This document shows, one piece after another, positions 42,236 through 51,403 of a stretch of 64,000 nt of DNA. Positions within the stretch are counted from its first letter, which is position 1. Every line of letters begins with the position of its first letter. Source of the DNA: Nonomuraea spiralis (GTDB lineage Bacteria; Actinomycetota; Actinomycetes; Streptosporangiales; Streptosporangiaceae); contig NZ_BMRC01000004.1 in the NCBI RefSeq assembly GCF_014648435.1, positions 310,001 to 374,000 of the forward strand, in the 5' to 3' direction. The notes below the pieces were generated by a model, which was not told the DNA's origin, searched no databases, and was given only the letters and a program-made list of their open reading frames with translations. Both the position numbers and the translations under genes were made by a program.

Positions 42236-43060
42236 TCAGGAAGTGTGGCGGCCGCGTTCGACGGCGGTGGGGTCGGAGGTCGCGGTGGGGTCGGCGGCTG
42301 GGCGATCGTAGACGCCGACCGACCACCCGCCCGGCTGCTCGCCGACCTCCGCCGAGAGACGTTCCAGCACGTCCGGGCGGGGAAGCGAGACCCTGGCCGC
42401 CTGCTCGTCGCACGTATCCGTCGTCTTCGTGAACGCCCGGCAGCGGCCGAGCTCTTCGGCGACCTTGACGACGGGGGCGTCCGAGGGGAAGACCCATACC
42501 TGGATCGTCTGCCGGCCCTTGAGCCACTTGGCGGGCGCCGACAACCGGTCCTGGTGGCCTCCCACCCCGGCTCCGCACCGCCCGGACGTGCCGCCCGATT
42601 CACCGCCCTTGAGCGAGATCCAGACGACAACCCAGGCTCGGGGATCAGCACAAACCACCTTGTATCCGGTGGAGACGCTTGTCGGTGTGAACGTCACGGT
42701 CTGGCGGACGCCTGTCGTACCGAAGCGCTGGGAGTGGATGAGGGGAAGCGTGAACCTCTCGGCACCCCGCACCACGAGAAACTTCTCGGGCAGTTCGGGG
42801 GGCGTCTCGATCCGCGCCGAGTTGGGCGGCTGGGCGGCCGCTGCCTGGTCTGTCCGATCGGGGCCCGTCAGCACGACGGCGGCGGTGACGGCGGTGGCGG
42901 CGACGGCCAGCGCCGCCCCGAGGTTCAGCGAACGCCGAGTCCGCCGCATCCGGCGACCTCGGCGCAGGATCACGTCGAGATGGGCGACCGGTTCCCTACC
43001 GGTCGCATCGTGGGCGTACGTGTCCAAGAGCGTGCGCAGGTTGCTCTCCGTGTGCCTCAT
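42236..43060 (-). CDS. Membrane partner of the adjacent sigma factor
   Basis: The 274-residue protein from ATG 43060 (GGAGGAG upstream) has a ~45-residue cytoplasmic N-terminus (MRHTESNLRTLLDTYAHDATG). One helix follows (about 46-65, LNLGAALAVAATAVTAAVVL), and an exported C-terminal domain with four cysteines (VVCADPR, GRCGAG, GRCRAF, DTCDEQ). This is the layout of proteins paired with SigE-family sigma factors in actinomycetes, which may act as anti-sigma-like regulators. Its ATG overlaps the sigma stop by four bases. Confidence 0.7.
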   Translation of the reverse strand: MRHTESNLRTLLDTYAHDATGREPVAHLDVILRRGRRMRRTRRSLNLGAALAVAATAVTAAVVLTGPDRTDQAAAAQPPNSARIETPPELPEKFLVVRGAERFTLPLIHSQRFGTTGVRQTVTFTPTSVSTGYKVVCADPRAWVVVWISLKGGESGGTSGRCGAGVGGHQDRLSAPAKWLKGRQTIQVWVFPSDAPVVKVAEELGRCRAFTKTTDTCDEQAARVSLPRPDVLERLSAEVGEQPGGWSVGVYDRPAADPTATSDPTAVERGRHTS

Positions 43061-43557
43061 CGCTGGAGCTCCTCCAGGTTCATGGTGCGGATGTCCGGAT
43101 CGACGCGCAGACGGGTCAGGGCCCTGCCGAGCTGGCTCTTGACCGCTCCCAGCGAGCAGCCGAGGATGTCGGCGATCTGGGTGAGCGTCCGTCCCTCGAA
43201 GTAGTGCAGGACGATCACCGCCCGCTGGCGTGGCGACAGGGCGACGATGGCTTTCCACAGCGCCGCCTGGTCCTCCACGGCGGCGGCGTGGTCCTGCGGG
43301 ACGGCCGTATCGGGCAGGGTTTCGACCGGCACCTCACCGCGCCACAGTCGGCGCCACCAGGTGGCGTGGGTGTTGACGATGATGCGATAGACGTACGGAT
43401 CGGGGTTGCCTTCGATCCGTCGCCAGGCCACCCATGCCTTGGCCAGCGCTGTCTGCACCAGGTCCTCGGCCGCGCCCCAGTCCCGGGTAAGGAGGTACGC
43501 CATCCGGCACAGCCGTAGATGGCGATGCGCCACGTACTTGGCGAACCCGTCGTTCAT
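43057..43557 (-). CDS. SigE-family extracytoplasmic-function sigma factor
   Basis: The 166-residue sigma factor has region 2 (FAKYVAHRHLRLCRMAYLLTRDWGAAEDLVQTALAKAWVAW) and region 4 (LSPRQRAVIVLHYFEGRTLTQIADILGCSLGAVKSQLGRAL). The domain set and the paired membrane gene identify the SigE-family (SigE/SigJ-like ECF) type common in actinomycetes. It probably responds to an envelope signal through the downstream partner. Confidence 0.88.
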   Translation of the reverse strand: MNDGFAKYVAHRHLRLCRMAYLLTRDWGAAEDLVQTALAKAWVAWRRIEGNPDPYVYRIIVNTHATWWRRLWRGEVPVETLPDTAVPQDHAAAVEDQAALWKAIVALSPRQRAVIVLHYFEGRTLTQIADILGCSLGAVKSQLGRALTRLRVDPDIRTMNLEELQR

Positions 43558-44158
43558 CAGTCATCTCCGTCTCGTCGTCTCCGGCGATGACTACAACCTG
43601 GGAGGCACGTACGGATGACAGGTGTTCGTACTGAAGTCCAGCCGGCCTGACGGGTTCCTGCGCAGCGATGAGGCCGTCGTGCCTTCACCCGGACCGTTCT
43701 GGCTCCAAGAGCCCTGACGACACCGGCAGGTCCGCCGCCTACTTTCCGATCGCTGTTTTCAGCTTCACCGCCGAGAACCTGTGGTTCCGGCAGAGACGGC
43801 GAAATGAGGCCCCTGGCGGCTCTGCGTACATGCTCGTACTCGCCTGCGCACATCAAGAAGTACGCCGACAACCGACGAAACGAGGCTGTTCAACAATGGA
43901 GCGTCGGGGTTCAGCTCTTCGCGGATTCAGCTTCGCGAGGCGGACGAAGCTGTCGAGGTTCGGCACGGTGTAGAGCGGGCCTTGCCTTCTAGGTTGTTGC
44001 CCACGCGATGCAGCAAGCTCGTCGCGCCTGGGGAGCACGTCTGCCAGATCGCCGATCCAGCCCTGTGTCTGACTACAACACGCGTCCGACACGGTCGGAT
44101 ATTCACGTTCGTGACGGATATAAGCCTTAACGCCCAGAATAAATCGCCTGCTACGCAA
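43558..44158. other. Gene-free stretch with decayed coding look
   Basis: Frames of about 100-127 codons exist on both strands, none with a ribosome binding site or recognised sequence. Base composition turns more A+T-rich toward the right, at the entry to the next gene pair. Confidence 0.35.
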
Positions 44159-44188
44159 TTGCAAAAGAAATGATCGACACGCTATAGT
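44159..44188 (+). promoter_or_regulatory. Sigma-70-like promoter
   Basis: TTGCAA (44159-44164) and TATAGT (44183-44188) are separated by 18 bases, close to -35/-10 consensus. Transcription would start near 44195, about 35 bases before the next gene. The quality is unusual for this GC-rich window. Confidence 0.5.
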
Positions 44189-44229
44189 GCTCCGTCTCAG
44201 CCGGCGATGGACCACGATAGAGACAATCG

Positions 44230-45261
44230 ATGTCATTGCGCGCCCTGCTCATTGCAGTCATTCTGCTCGCGTCCGGTATCGCGGTGGTGCAGACACTGAA
44301 CCTGTCGACCACTGTCAGGGCTGTGCTGTCTGTAGCCGCGGCCCTGCTTGCTGCAATGACACTTTTCCTGCTGGTCAAGAATCTCAGGAAGAACCGTATC
44401 GGTCGAACTGATACAGATGTCGCCTCATCCGGCAACGCCGGAGCGGCACAGTCCACAGTGGGAGCCGTGAACAGTTCCGGGCTGACCCTCGGAGTTGTCG
44501 CCATTGGAGTTGCAAGTTTCGCTGCAACGAACGTGCTCGGCCCCATCGTCAACCGGTACTTCCCAGAATTCGGCGTCTATGTGGACGACCTTCTTGACAG
44601 CAGTGCCCTCGACATTGAGTACCAATGGCCGATCATGAGTGACTGCGACGTCCGTACGGCGGTGGCCATGCAGGCGGGTGGGCGCTCCCTTGGAAGCTAT
44701 TCATTCACCTTCCGCGAAGATCCGAGGGTGACAGTGGCAAGCGCCGGCGGTATGGCATGGGACGCGGGTGGCATCGTCCTGAGTTTTTCTGCGAAAAAGA
44801 ACCGCAATGTCGTCGTCCACAGCATATCTCCGATTATTTTGGGGGTCGAGGACAAGCCGCGTGTCGCATGGGTCTTGCAAAAGAGCAAGGGATGCGGCGG
44901 TGGTGATGATTCCCCTTACCTCCTCCTCGACCTCAAGCATTCGAAGTTGCTGATCGTCAAGGGCAAGAAGAAGTTTGACAGTTCGGCAGCAAGCGGACCC
45001 AAGATCCGGGATTTCCCAGTCAGCATGGAGAAGTCGATCACCGTTCCCCTTGTGGTGGAGGCGTGCTCGGGGCTATATCGATGGATGCTAAAGGTGGAAT
45101 ATTCGGTGGATGGAGTACGGACGGAGCAAACCATCGGCTCCGAGAAGAAGCCTTTGCTTGCTGCCGGCGGCATCGCCGGAGTCCCGATCTACGACATCGT
45201 CCCGGCGAAGTCAGGCGTCGGGCGGACTGTAGAAGCTACTGGCGGGAACTGCGGCAGGTAA
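44230..45261 (+). CDS. Membrane-anchored protein of unknown function
   Basis: The 343-residue protein has two N-terminal helices (about 4-25 and 29-50), a third at about 82-104, then a ~240-residue exported domain. This includes SALDIEYQWPIMSDCDVRTAVAMQ and RVAWVLQKSKGCGGGDDSPYLLLDL, with five cysteines. No family is recognised. Codon use is visibly less GC-biased than its neighbours, suggesting transfer. The next gene begins two bases after its stop and encodes a lipoprotein, so they form an envelope-located pair. Confidence 0.65.
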   Translation: MSLRALLIAVILLASGIAVVQTLNLSTTVRAVLSVAAALLAAMTLFLLVKNLRKNRIGRTDTDVASSGNAGAAQSTVGAVNSSGLTLGVVAIGVASFAATNVLGPIVNRYFPEFGVYVDDLLDSSALDIEYQWPIMSDCDVRTAVAMQAGGRSLGSYSFTFREDPRVTVASAGGMAWDAGGIVLSFSAKKNRNVVVHSISPIILGVEDKPRVAWVLQKSKGCGGGDDSPYLLLDLKHSKLLIVKGKKKFDSSAASGPKIRDFPVSMEKSITVPLVVEACSGLYRWMLKVEYSVDGVRTEQTIGSEKKPLLAAGGIAGVPIYDIVPAKSGVGRTVEATGGNCGR

Positions 45262-45263
45262 AC

Positions 45264-46481
45264 ATGGATGAACACTTTGGTTTTCCCGCAAAAAGCATGG
45301 TCTATTTCCTGAGGTATCTGGTCGCAACCATTGCTTTATCGGGGCCACTCGTCGCAGGGTGCGCGCTCTCTCCTTACGAAGACGCTCCCGTACGAGACAG
45401 CTGGAGATACGTGCCGACCGAGAAAATGAATGTCGAAGGAGGTGCGTTCTCCCCGGACTCGATCGCGCAATCAGGAGATATGCTCATTGCCGTCGGAGAC
45501 ACGCGATCCTCGGGCGTGGTCACTCTCAGATCCTGGTACTCCAAGAACGGATTCGACTGGCGCATCGGCAATCTTCACGTTACACGGAAGGCTCCAATAT
45601 CCCAGCTCAAAGCAAAGCTCATTCGCCGGGGGAGCGGTTTTTTGCTGCTCGGTCTCGCTGCACGAGACAGCGGATTGGATCACGCATTTGCGCTTCAGTC
45701 GAGTGACGGAGTCAACTGGACAGGGTTTCCGCCCGTCCCAAGCAGGCACTATCTCATGGCGCCTTATGCAGCCTCCACAGAAGAAGGTGTCCTGGCCATG
45801 AATGACGACATCTGGCTCTCACGAGTTGGATCGACGCGTTGGGAAGCAGTCCCGAACCCCTTCACGAAGTGCGGGCCACAGAATCTGTTCGGCGATGCTT
45901 TCGGCACCTCTGCTGTGGCAGCCTGCAAGAATAAACCTACAGCGAAGACCCGACTCAGCCTCCTGTCGATACAAGGAGCACTCCCACCACGTTTGGTGAC
46001 GATACCGGAGCTTGTCGTGGTTTCAGGCATGACGACGATCAACTCCCAGGTGTTGTTGGCGGGATACAAGCCAGTGGAAGATCAGGGAATTATCGACATG
46101 CCCAGGGAGTCCGAGGAGGAGGATTCTCATAGTGAGAAAATAGAAGCCGTCTGCTATCTCACGAAAGACGAGGGGCGGACCTGGGCCGAGTTGCGCCCTC
46201 TTCCAGTGCCCAAAGGGAGCTTGGCTGAACCGGGGAGCGCTTTTACGGTTGGAGCTAACTATCTGGTCACCGGATCGATTGGAGACTTGGCGCGAAACGT
46301 CGAGCACCCAGCGGTCTGGGTGAAGTCATTTTCTTCCGACGACTGGCAACTGCACCGCCTACCACCACTGGAGACCGACCAATGGTCCTTCGGGACGATC
46401 GCACAGATCGACGGTAAGATCATTATCTCTACTCATCTGAATTATCAGTCCACGATAGCCGGCTTCTACATCAACTCCTAA
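45264..46481 (+). CDS. Lipoprotein with beta-propeller-like sequence, unknown function
   Basis: The 405-residue product (394 from ATG 45297, which gives a better signal peptide) has the lipobox LVAGC, so it is lipid-anchored outside the membrane. The body contains repeated WxxxxNGFDW, SSDGVNWTG, TRWEAVP and DEGRTWAELRP motifs resembling BNR/sialidase-type Asp-box blades (S-x-D-x-G-x-x-W). A ligand- or glycan-binding propeller is inferred. It is tightly linked to the upstream membrane protein. Confidence 0.68.
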   Translation: MDEHFGFPAKSMVYFLRYLVATIALSGPLVAGCALSPYEDAPVRDSWRYVPTEKMNVEGGAFSPDSIAQSGDMLIAVGDTRSSGVVTLRSWYSKNGFDWRIGNLHVTRKAPISQLKAKLIRRGSGFLLLGLAARDSGLDHAFALQSSDGVNWTGFPPVPSRHYLMAPYAASTEEGVLAMNDDIWLSRVGSTRWEAVPNPFTKCGPQNLFGDAFGTSAVAACKNKPTAKTRLSLLSIQGALPPRLVTIPELVVVSGMTTINSQVLLAGYKPVEDQGIIDMPRESEEEDSHSEKIEAVCYLTKDEGRTWAELRPLPVPKGSLAEPGSAFTVGANYLVTGSIGDLARNVEHPAVWVKSFSSDDWQLHRLPPLETDQWSFGTIAQIDGKIIISTHLNYQSTIAGFYINS

Positions 46482-46590
46482 ATTGATATACCACCTTCAG
46501 ATTGACAACAAGGCTACCCTGGGCCATGCTGCTGCACAGCCATCCTCTGACGATATCCATATCTCCTGATGAAGCGGGAGGGTTGGCGGC

Positions 46591-46836
46591 ATGGATGTGC
46601 GGCGATCCTTTTGGTATCAGCTCGGGTCTGCGTGCAACTTCATCTTCTGTGGGTGGAGCGGGGCTGGTGTGGTGTTCGGGCTCTCCGGGTTTCGCGGGCC
46701 CATGCCGGGTGCTTGGCTGACAGGGATGTGGGTGTTTCTGTCGCTGAGCATTCTGCTCAAGATTGTTGCCGGAGTCGTATGCCTGGCGCGGAAGCGAACT
46801 AGCCAGGATATAAAGGATGCCCCGGTCGTTGAGTGA
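46591..46836 (+). CDS. Possible small membrane protein
   Basis: ATG 46591 has GGGAGGG about eight bases upstream. The 81-residue product would have hydrophobic segments at 8-30 and 43-67 and a charged tail. No homology is recognised, and the region is otherwise disrupted, so it could be spurious. Confidence 0.35.
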   Translation: MDVRRSFWYQLGSACNFIFCGWSGAGVVFGLSGFRGPMPGAWLTGMWVFLSLSILLKIVAGVVCLARKRTSQDIKDAPVVE

Positions 46837-46998
46837 CGGATCGCAGGGATACCTGGACTGGCTCACTGGCTAGAGAAGCGTGTGCGGCAGCTCGACCAGT
46901 CGATTGTGGCGCCAGATGGTTCAGCCATGGGTAACGGCGACGCGTTGGCTGGCTGCGGGGACGTCAACGCAGGGCATGCGGCGGCGCGGCGCGCCGCC

Positions 46999-47416
46999 GC
47001 ATGACTCCGGAATCGTCAAGGTGGAATGCCAGCTCATCCAGATCACCGGCAAGGGACTCACCTTCACCGACCCCAAGTGAGCGGCAGGCAAGCGAACCGT
47101 CGTCATCCCGGACCTGATCTCCGACGAACTCAAGGTCCACATGAGGTACTTCGCCGTGGACGGCGACCTACCGAAGATCCACGACCTCCGGCACACCGGC
47201 AACACCCTCGCCGCCGGCACCGGCGCCTCCGTCCGGGAACTGATGGCACGCATGGGCCACTCCAGCACCCGCGCCGCGCTCATCCACCAGCACTCCACCG
47301 ACGAACGGCCACGCGATGTGGCACGCAAGCTCGACGAGCCAGCAAGGGAAGCCCTCAGCACATCGGGTAAGGCCCCGGAACAAGGCCCGCTAAAGATCAG
47401 AAGCCCAGGCCGATGA
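46999..47416 (+). pseudogene. Tyrosine integrase remnant
   Basis: This is a decayed second copy of the integrase at 53746-54691. VKVECQLIQITGKGLTFTDPK is followed by an in-frame stop at 47078-47080. About 100 bases corresponding to the segment before the box II region are deleted, and the C-terminal part DLRHTGNTLAAGTGASVRELMARMGHSS survives in another frame. The nucleophile tyrosine of the ALIYQHST motif is His here (ALIHQHST), so it is inactive. The same terminator and tRNA-Ala 3' sequence follow it. Confidence 0.8.
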
Positions 47417-47428
47417 CCTGGGCTTCTG
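47398..47428 (+). terminator. Integrase-associated terminator, left copy
   Basis: A 12-bp perfect stem (47398-47409 with 47417-47428) with loop CCGATGA. The right copy at 54697-54725 has the same loop and core but an A-T pair where this one has G-C, a compensatory change. Confidence 0.75.
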
Positions 47429-47434
47429 TATGTG

Positions 47435-47475
47435 TGGAGCCTAGGAGATTCGGCCCCTGACATCCTGCTTGCAAA
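47435..47475 (-). repeat. tRNA-Ala 3' end fragment (attachment-site scar)
   Basis: Sequence from TGGAGCCTAGGAGATTCG through TGACATCCTGCTTGCAAA matches the 3' half of tRNA-Ala(TGC) at 54733-54775, in the same orientation, with a few substitutions and one deleted base in the T-loop region. It directly follows the integrase remnant and terminator. This is the pattern left by site-specific integration into a tRNA gene. Confidence 0.78.
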
Positions 47476-47592
47476 CCGGCCTGATCGCCAGACACAACGG
47501 CCTCGACCTGCGCTGAGGACGATCCGCGAGTGGCCGTGATCGACCGCTGCTGACTGTCTTCAATGGCACGCTAATGGCACGACGATCAATAG

Positions 47593-48189
47593 ATGAGGGT
47601 GTTGCGGATGGCGTTCACCTACGCCGATGTTGCTTGGCTGGCCGAAGACGACGAGTTGGGCGATCTGTGGTGCCTGACCTTCGTGCGCGGAGTCAGCGAG
47701 GTGGAGGCGCTTCTCCGGCTGGACGCTGACCCGGAGAGCATGCGTCCGCTCACCTATGACGAGTTGATGGACGATGGCCTCTTTCCTGAGACCGTCCTCG
47801 CGGGGCGAGTGGGCGACTGGACCGTGCTCATCGAGGAGAGCGGGTGGACGTGCACGGAAGCCGACAAGGCTCAGGCTCTTTCGGCCGGGACCGTGGCCGT
47901 GACGGTCCTGAGGCACGACTACGCGTCCGACGACTTCGTTTACGCGGTGGACGGGGAGTTGGTCACCTATTTCAACCCAGAGATTCCAGGGCAGCGGCAC
48001 GGAAGCGATCCTGATCGGCTCAACGACCTGATGAGGGAGGCGGGCCTTGATCCGGAGGACGGACTCGGAATCGGTGCCGAAGCGCCGTCGTCGGCGTCCG
48101 GAGCGCTTCTTCTCGCGGCCCGGTTGACCGGCGTGGTACTGACCCCGGACATTGTGAAAGGAGCACTCACGAGCGGCGTCGTCGGCTGA
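47593..48189 (+). CDS. DUF6461-like protein
   Basis: The 198-residue soluble acidic protein has AFTYADVAWLAEDDELGDLWCLTFVRGVSEVEALLRL, the opening typical of actinomycete DUF6461 proteins. GDWTVLIEESGW and VYAVDGELVTYFNPEIPGQRHG follow. ATG 47608 is an alternative start. Function is unknown; similar proteins often lie in toxin/immunity or plasmid contexts. It is the first gene inside the interval bounded by the tRNA scars. Confidence 0.7.
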   Translation: MRVLRMAFTYADVAWLAEDDELGDLWCLTFVRGVSEVEALLRLDADPESMRPLTYDELMDDGLFPETVLAGRVGDWTVLIEESGWTCTEADKAQALSAGTVAVTVLRHDYASDDFVYAVDGELVTYFNPEIPGQRHGSDPDRLNDLMREAGLDPEDGLGIGAEAPSSASGALLLAARLTGVVLTPDIVKGALTSGVVG

Positions 48190-48477
48190 AGTGTCCTCGA
48201 TGCCACGTTCGGCGGCCAGTGAGAACACATGGGGCCCTGGCACTCACGGGTGATCAAACAAAGAGGCCACTCATCGCGTTTCCGCCGGTGAAGCTCTCCT
48301 TCTGCTGGTGTGGCAGGTGCAAGGTCCGTACTTGCGTAGGCTGAGCCGACGGTTCTGCAGCGCGTGCCCGTTCCGTTCGAGAGATCGCCCTCTATCTGCG
48401 GCATGACGATGCTTCACTACTGCCGACTCCATGATCACTGCACGCTTATTGCACGGGGCCACGCTGAGGCAGAACCG

Positions 48478-48876
48478 TCAGGCGACGGTGTCACCCTTCG
48501 TTGCGTCTACTGCCAGCGGGCCGGCGGTCTTTCCTATGAGCAGAGCAAAGAGCAGGGCCGTGAGCATGAAGCCGGTAACTGCAGGGACCGCTATAAGGAG
48601 GGAGAGCGAGAGATTCTCATCGGACACCCAGGGGTCGTAATCCGGCTGGATGAGGGCGACCCCCAGCATGGCGAAGGGCGCCACCAGCCCAACGATCGGC
48701 CACGCAGGCAAGCGGGCCAGCAGAGCAGCCACCATGCTGAGCGGGAACGGCGCCAGCGCGAACGCCATCACCAGCTTGAGCTCAGAATCCGAATCACGGG
48801 TCGGCCACTGGAGGAGAAGCAGCAGTAATAACGCCACCACAGCCCCTGCCAAGGCGGACCTCAAGAGAAGACGCAC
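48478..48876 (-). CDS. Small multi-pass membrane protein
   Basis: The 132-residue product has four hydrophobic segments (about 5-23, 36-55, 60-79, 90-115) and starts at GTG 48876. No family is recognised and the ribosome binding site is unremarkable, so confidence is moderate. It is convergent with the DUF6461-like gene. Confidence 0.5.
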   Translation of the reverse strand: MRLLLRSALAGAVVALLLLLLLQWPTRDSDSELKLVMAFALAPFPLSMVAALLARLPAWPIVGLVAPFAMLGVALIQPDYDPWVSDENLSLSLLIAVPAVTGFMLTALLFALLIGKTAGPLAVDATKGDTVA

Positions 48877-48984
48877 AACGTGACTATTGGTGATCAGGGA
48901 CCACCAGGTCGATATCGAGGTAACTGCTCTGCTGAACTTCGACGATCAGTATGGGCCGGTCCTGCTGCCCCCCTTCTGATCGGG

Positions 48985-50415
48985 TCAGGTATGCCCACCG
49001 GCGCGTGCGTGCGCGTCGAGGAGGTGCGCGACCGCTTCGGTGACCTGTACGGCGAACGGGATGTGCAGCCATTCGTCCGGAACGTGCGCGTTCGAGTCCG
49101 CACCGAGCGCGCCCGTGACGACGAACTGCGCCTGCGGATACCGCCTGCCGAGCATCTCCGTGAAGGGGATCCCGCCGCCGATGCCCATGTTCTGGCACGG
49201 CTTCCCGAACACGCGATCACCGACCTGCCGCAACGCCGAGGCCAGCCATGGGGCCGGTGTCGGCGCGTGCCAGCCGTTCAGGACCATGAAGTCGCCGACC
49301 TCGACGTGCGCCCCGTACGGCACGTCGGTCGTGAGGATCTTCTCCAGCGCGGCCCGCGCCGCCTCGGCGTCGGCCGAGGGCGGCAGGCGGAAGCTCAGCC
49401 GGAAGGAGGTCCAGGGCCGCAGCACGGCGCCCGCCACCGCGGGGTCCGGGAGCCCGCCGGCGCCGGTCACGGACAGGGTCGGCCGCCAGGTGTTGTTGAG
49501 GACGAGCTCGACGTCGTCGTCGGAGACTCGCCTCATTTCCGGCAGCAGCGGCAACCGGGGCACGGCGACCTCCGGATGGAGCGCGACGAGCTCCGCCGCC
49601 TCCGCGCGCCGTTCCTCCGGGATGGGCACCGCCATCTCGGCCACCTTGACCTCACCGGTCTCCGAGTCCTCCACCCGATCGAGCAGCCGGCGCATGACAC
49701 GGAACGAGCTCGGCACGATGCCGCTCCCGAGCCCGGAGTGGATGCCCGTCTCGAGGACGCGCACCGTGACGGTCGCCTGCACCGCGCCGCGCAGGCTGGA
49801 GGTCAGCCACAGCCGCTCGTAGTCTCCGCCGCCCGCGTCCAGGCAGACCACCAGCGACACCTCGCCGAGCCGGTCGGCGAGATGCTCCAGGTACGCGGGC
49901 AGGTCCGGGCTGCCGGACTCCTCGCCAGTCTCCAGCAGCAGGACCGCCCGGGCGTGTTCGCCGCCTGCCCCGCGTACGGCCTCCAGCGCGGTCGTGGCGG
50001 CGTAGCCCGAGTACCCGTCGTCGGCGGCACCGCGGCCGTAGAGCCGGTCGTCGCGGATCACCGCCTGCCACGGACCCAGGCCCTCCGACCAGTCACCCAG
50101 CGGCGGCTGCTTGTCGAGGTGCCCGTACAGCAGGACGGTCCCGGTCGCCGCCGCGCCCGGCGTCGCGGGCACGTCCACGAACAGGAGCGGGGCGCGGCCG
50201 TCGAGCTGTACTACGTCGCACCGCGCGTCGGGCAGGCCCCGCGACGCCACCCAGTCCCGCACGTGCTCGACGGCGGCCCGTAGATGACCGTGCTCCTCCC
50301 AGGCGGCGTCGTAGGCGGACGACACGGCGGGAATCTCGATCAACCTGGAGAGGCTGGGCAGCACGTCCGTCGCCCAGGCCTCACTGATCGATTCGCGAAG
50401 CTTCTGATGGTCCAT
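48985..50415 (-). CDS. M20-family metallopeptidase (dipeptidase)
   Basis: The 476-residue enzyme (ATG 50415; ATG 50433 adds six) has the metal-binding layout of M20 peptidases: GHLDKQPP (His, Asp), RGAADDGYSGYA (bridging Asp), ETGEESGS (catalytic and metal Glu), LDAGGGD (Asp) and a late His in NAHVPDEW. The dimerisation domain is present. It cleaves dipeptides or aminoacylated substrates in the cytoplasm. A complete housekeeping-like gene inside the tRNA-bounded interval is notable. Confidence 0.88.
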   Translation of the reverse strand: MDHQKLRESISEAWATDVLPSLSRLIEIPAVSSAYDAAWEEHGHLRAAVEHVRDWVASRGLPDARCDVVQLDGRAPLLFVDVPATPGAAATGTVLLYGHLDKQPPLGDWSEGLGPWQAVIRDDRLYGRGAADDGYSGYAATTALEAVRGAGGEHARAVLLLETGEESGSPDLPAYLEHLADRLGEVSLVVCLDAGGGDYERLWLTSSLRGAVQATVTVRVLETGIHSGLGSGIVPSSFRVMRRLLDRVEDSETGEVKVAEMAVPIPEERRAEAAELVALHPEVAVPRLPLLPEMRRVSDDDVELVLNNTWRPTLSVTGAGGLPDPAVAGAVLRPWTSFRLSFRLPPSADAEAARAALEKILTTDVPYGAHVEVGDFMVLNGWHAPTPAPWLASALRQVGDRVFGKPCQNMGIGGGIPFTEMLGRRYPQAQFVVTGALGADSNAHVPDEWLHIPFAVQVTEAVAHLLDAHARAGGHT

Positions 50416-50433
50416 GTGGTAATACTGGCGCAA

Positions 50434-50890
50434 CCGCCGCGCCTCTCACGCACGGCGAGCACGACGGCCCAGCCACAAGCTGCCGGCCATGATCGGCCGT
50501 CGCTCACCGGGAGTAGACCGGACAGGACCTCTCCCTTGGAGAACAACTCGATCATTTGGAACGTATGGAGCAAGAGGCTCAATCACTAAGGCCGTTCCTC
50601 TTGGGACGGCCTTAGCTGGCTCGGGATGGCGCCCATCTCAACGGATCGCAACTTCGCCGTTACTCCGGGATGGCGCCTGAAGATCGACCTCGTCAACACG
50701 CCTCTTGCCGGGGCCTTACTGGACCGCCTAATGGTGGAACGCGTGGGCCTCTGAACCTCGGTGAGGTGTTAGAAGCATTTCGAGACTTCGTCGGCAAGGC
50801 TGTCTCGCCTCCTGACTGATGCTCTCACCGAGTGAGCGGAGGCCGACAGCCCCGAGAAGCCCCGGCGACGGCATCCGGCACAATCACTGA
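50434..50890. other. Gene-free stretch
   Basis: No supported gene. It contains a 10-bp hairpin (50586-50595 with 50606-50615) resembling a terminator for leftward or rightward transcripts, and no other structure was noticed. Confidence 0.4.
50586..50615. terminator. Isolated perfect hairpin
   Basis: CTAAGGCCGT pairs with ACGGCCTTAG around a 10-base loop. It lies in a gene-free stretch with no convincing transcript ending there, and may be an orphan terminator from a lost gene. Confidence 0.4.
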
Positions 50891-51403
50891 ATGTTCAACT
50901 TCGGAATCCCCGGATACAGGCCGGAATGGTTGAGCGAACGCTCGGCGATCACTGCCACTCATGGGGTGAGACTGGGCCACCTCGTCGGCCGGCGACTGAC
51001 CCGAGCGCTGCTGGTGTGGGACCTTGACGAGGACAAGTGGTTCGCCGACTGCCCGGTCCTCCTGGACTTCGAGGGCGAACAGGTCGAGATCAACTACTGG
51101 AAGTTCGACGAGCTCTCCATCACCTGGAACACCATCAATCCAGCGCGCTCGCCGGACTGGCCGGACTTTCACCTCGCGTGGCGAGACGACGTACCGGATG
51201 AACTCACTGCACTGGTCGGGCAGCCTTGTTCGGCAGTGGAACTGCTGATGTGGAGGAACAGGGATCTCGTGGAGGGGACGATCGCGTCCTTAGGGTTCGG
51301 CTTTCCGAACGGCCAAATGACGATCTACAACGCGCTTGACGAGAACGGCATGGAGTTCACTCCGCCTGGCGACCAGTACGCGCGTTACAGCATGGCCTTC
51401 TGA
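50891..51403 (+). CDS. Small soluble protein of unknown function
   Basis: The 170-residue acidic protein MFNFGIPGYRPEWLSERSAI... has many aromatics and no membrane segment (VWDLDEDKWFADCPVLLDFEGEQVEINYWKFDELSITWN). The compact acidic, Trp-rich character is like that of immunity proteins, but no toxin is adjacent. Family not recognised. No strong ribosome binding site is visible. Confidence 0.55.
   Translation: MFNFGIPGYRPEWLSERSAITATHGVRLGHLVGRRLTRALLVWDLDEDKWFADCPVLLDFEGEQVEINYWKFDELSITWNTINPARSPDWPDFHLAWRDDVPDELTALVGQPCSAVELLMWRNRDLVEGTIASLGFGFPNGQMTIYNALDENGMEFTPPGDQYARYSMAF

Noticed and set aside
41642..42578. Minus-strand frames through structured repeat A that share PALRPPAVRACGLGAG-like residues with frames through copy B
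   Set aside because: The shared peptide follows from the nucleotide repeat; copies differ by indels that shift frame and keep the stems, so structure rather than protein is conserved.
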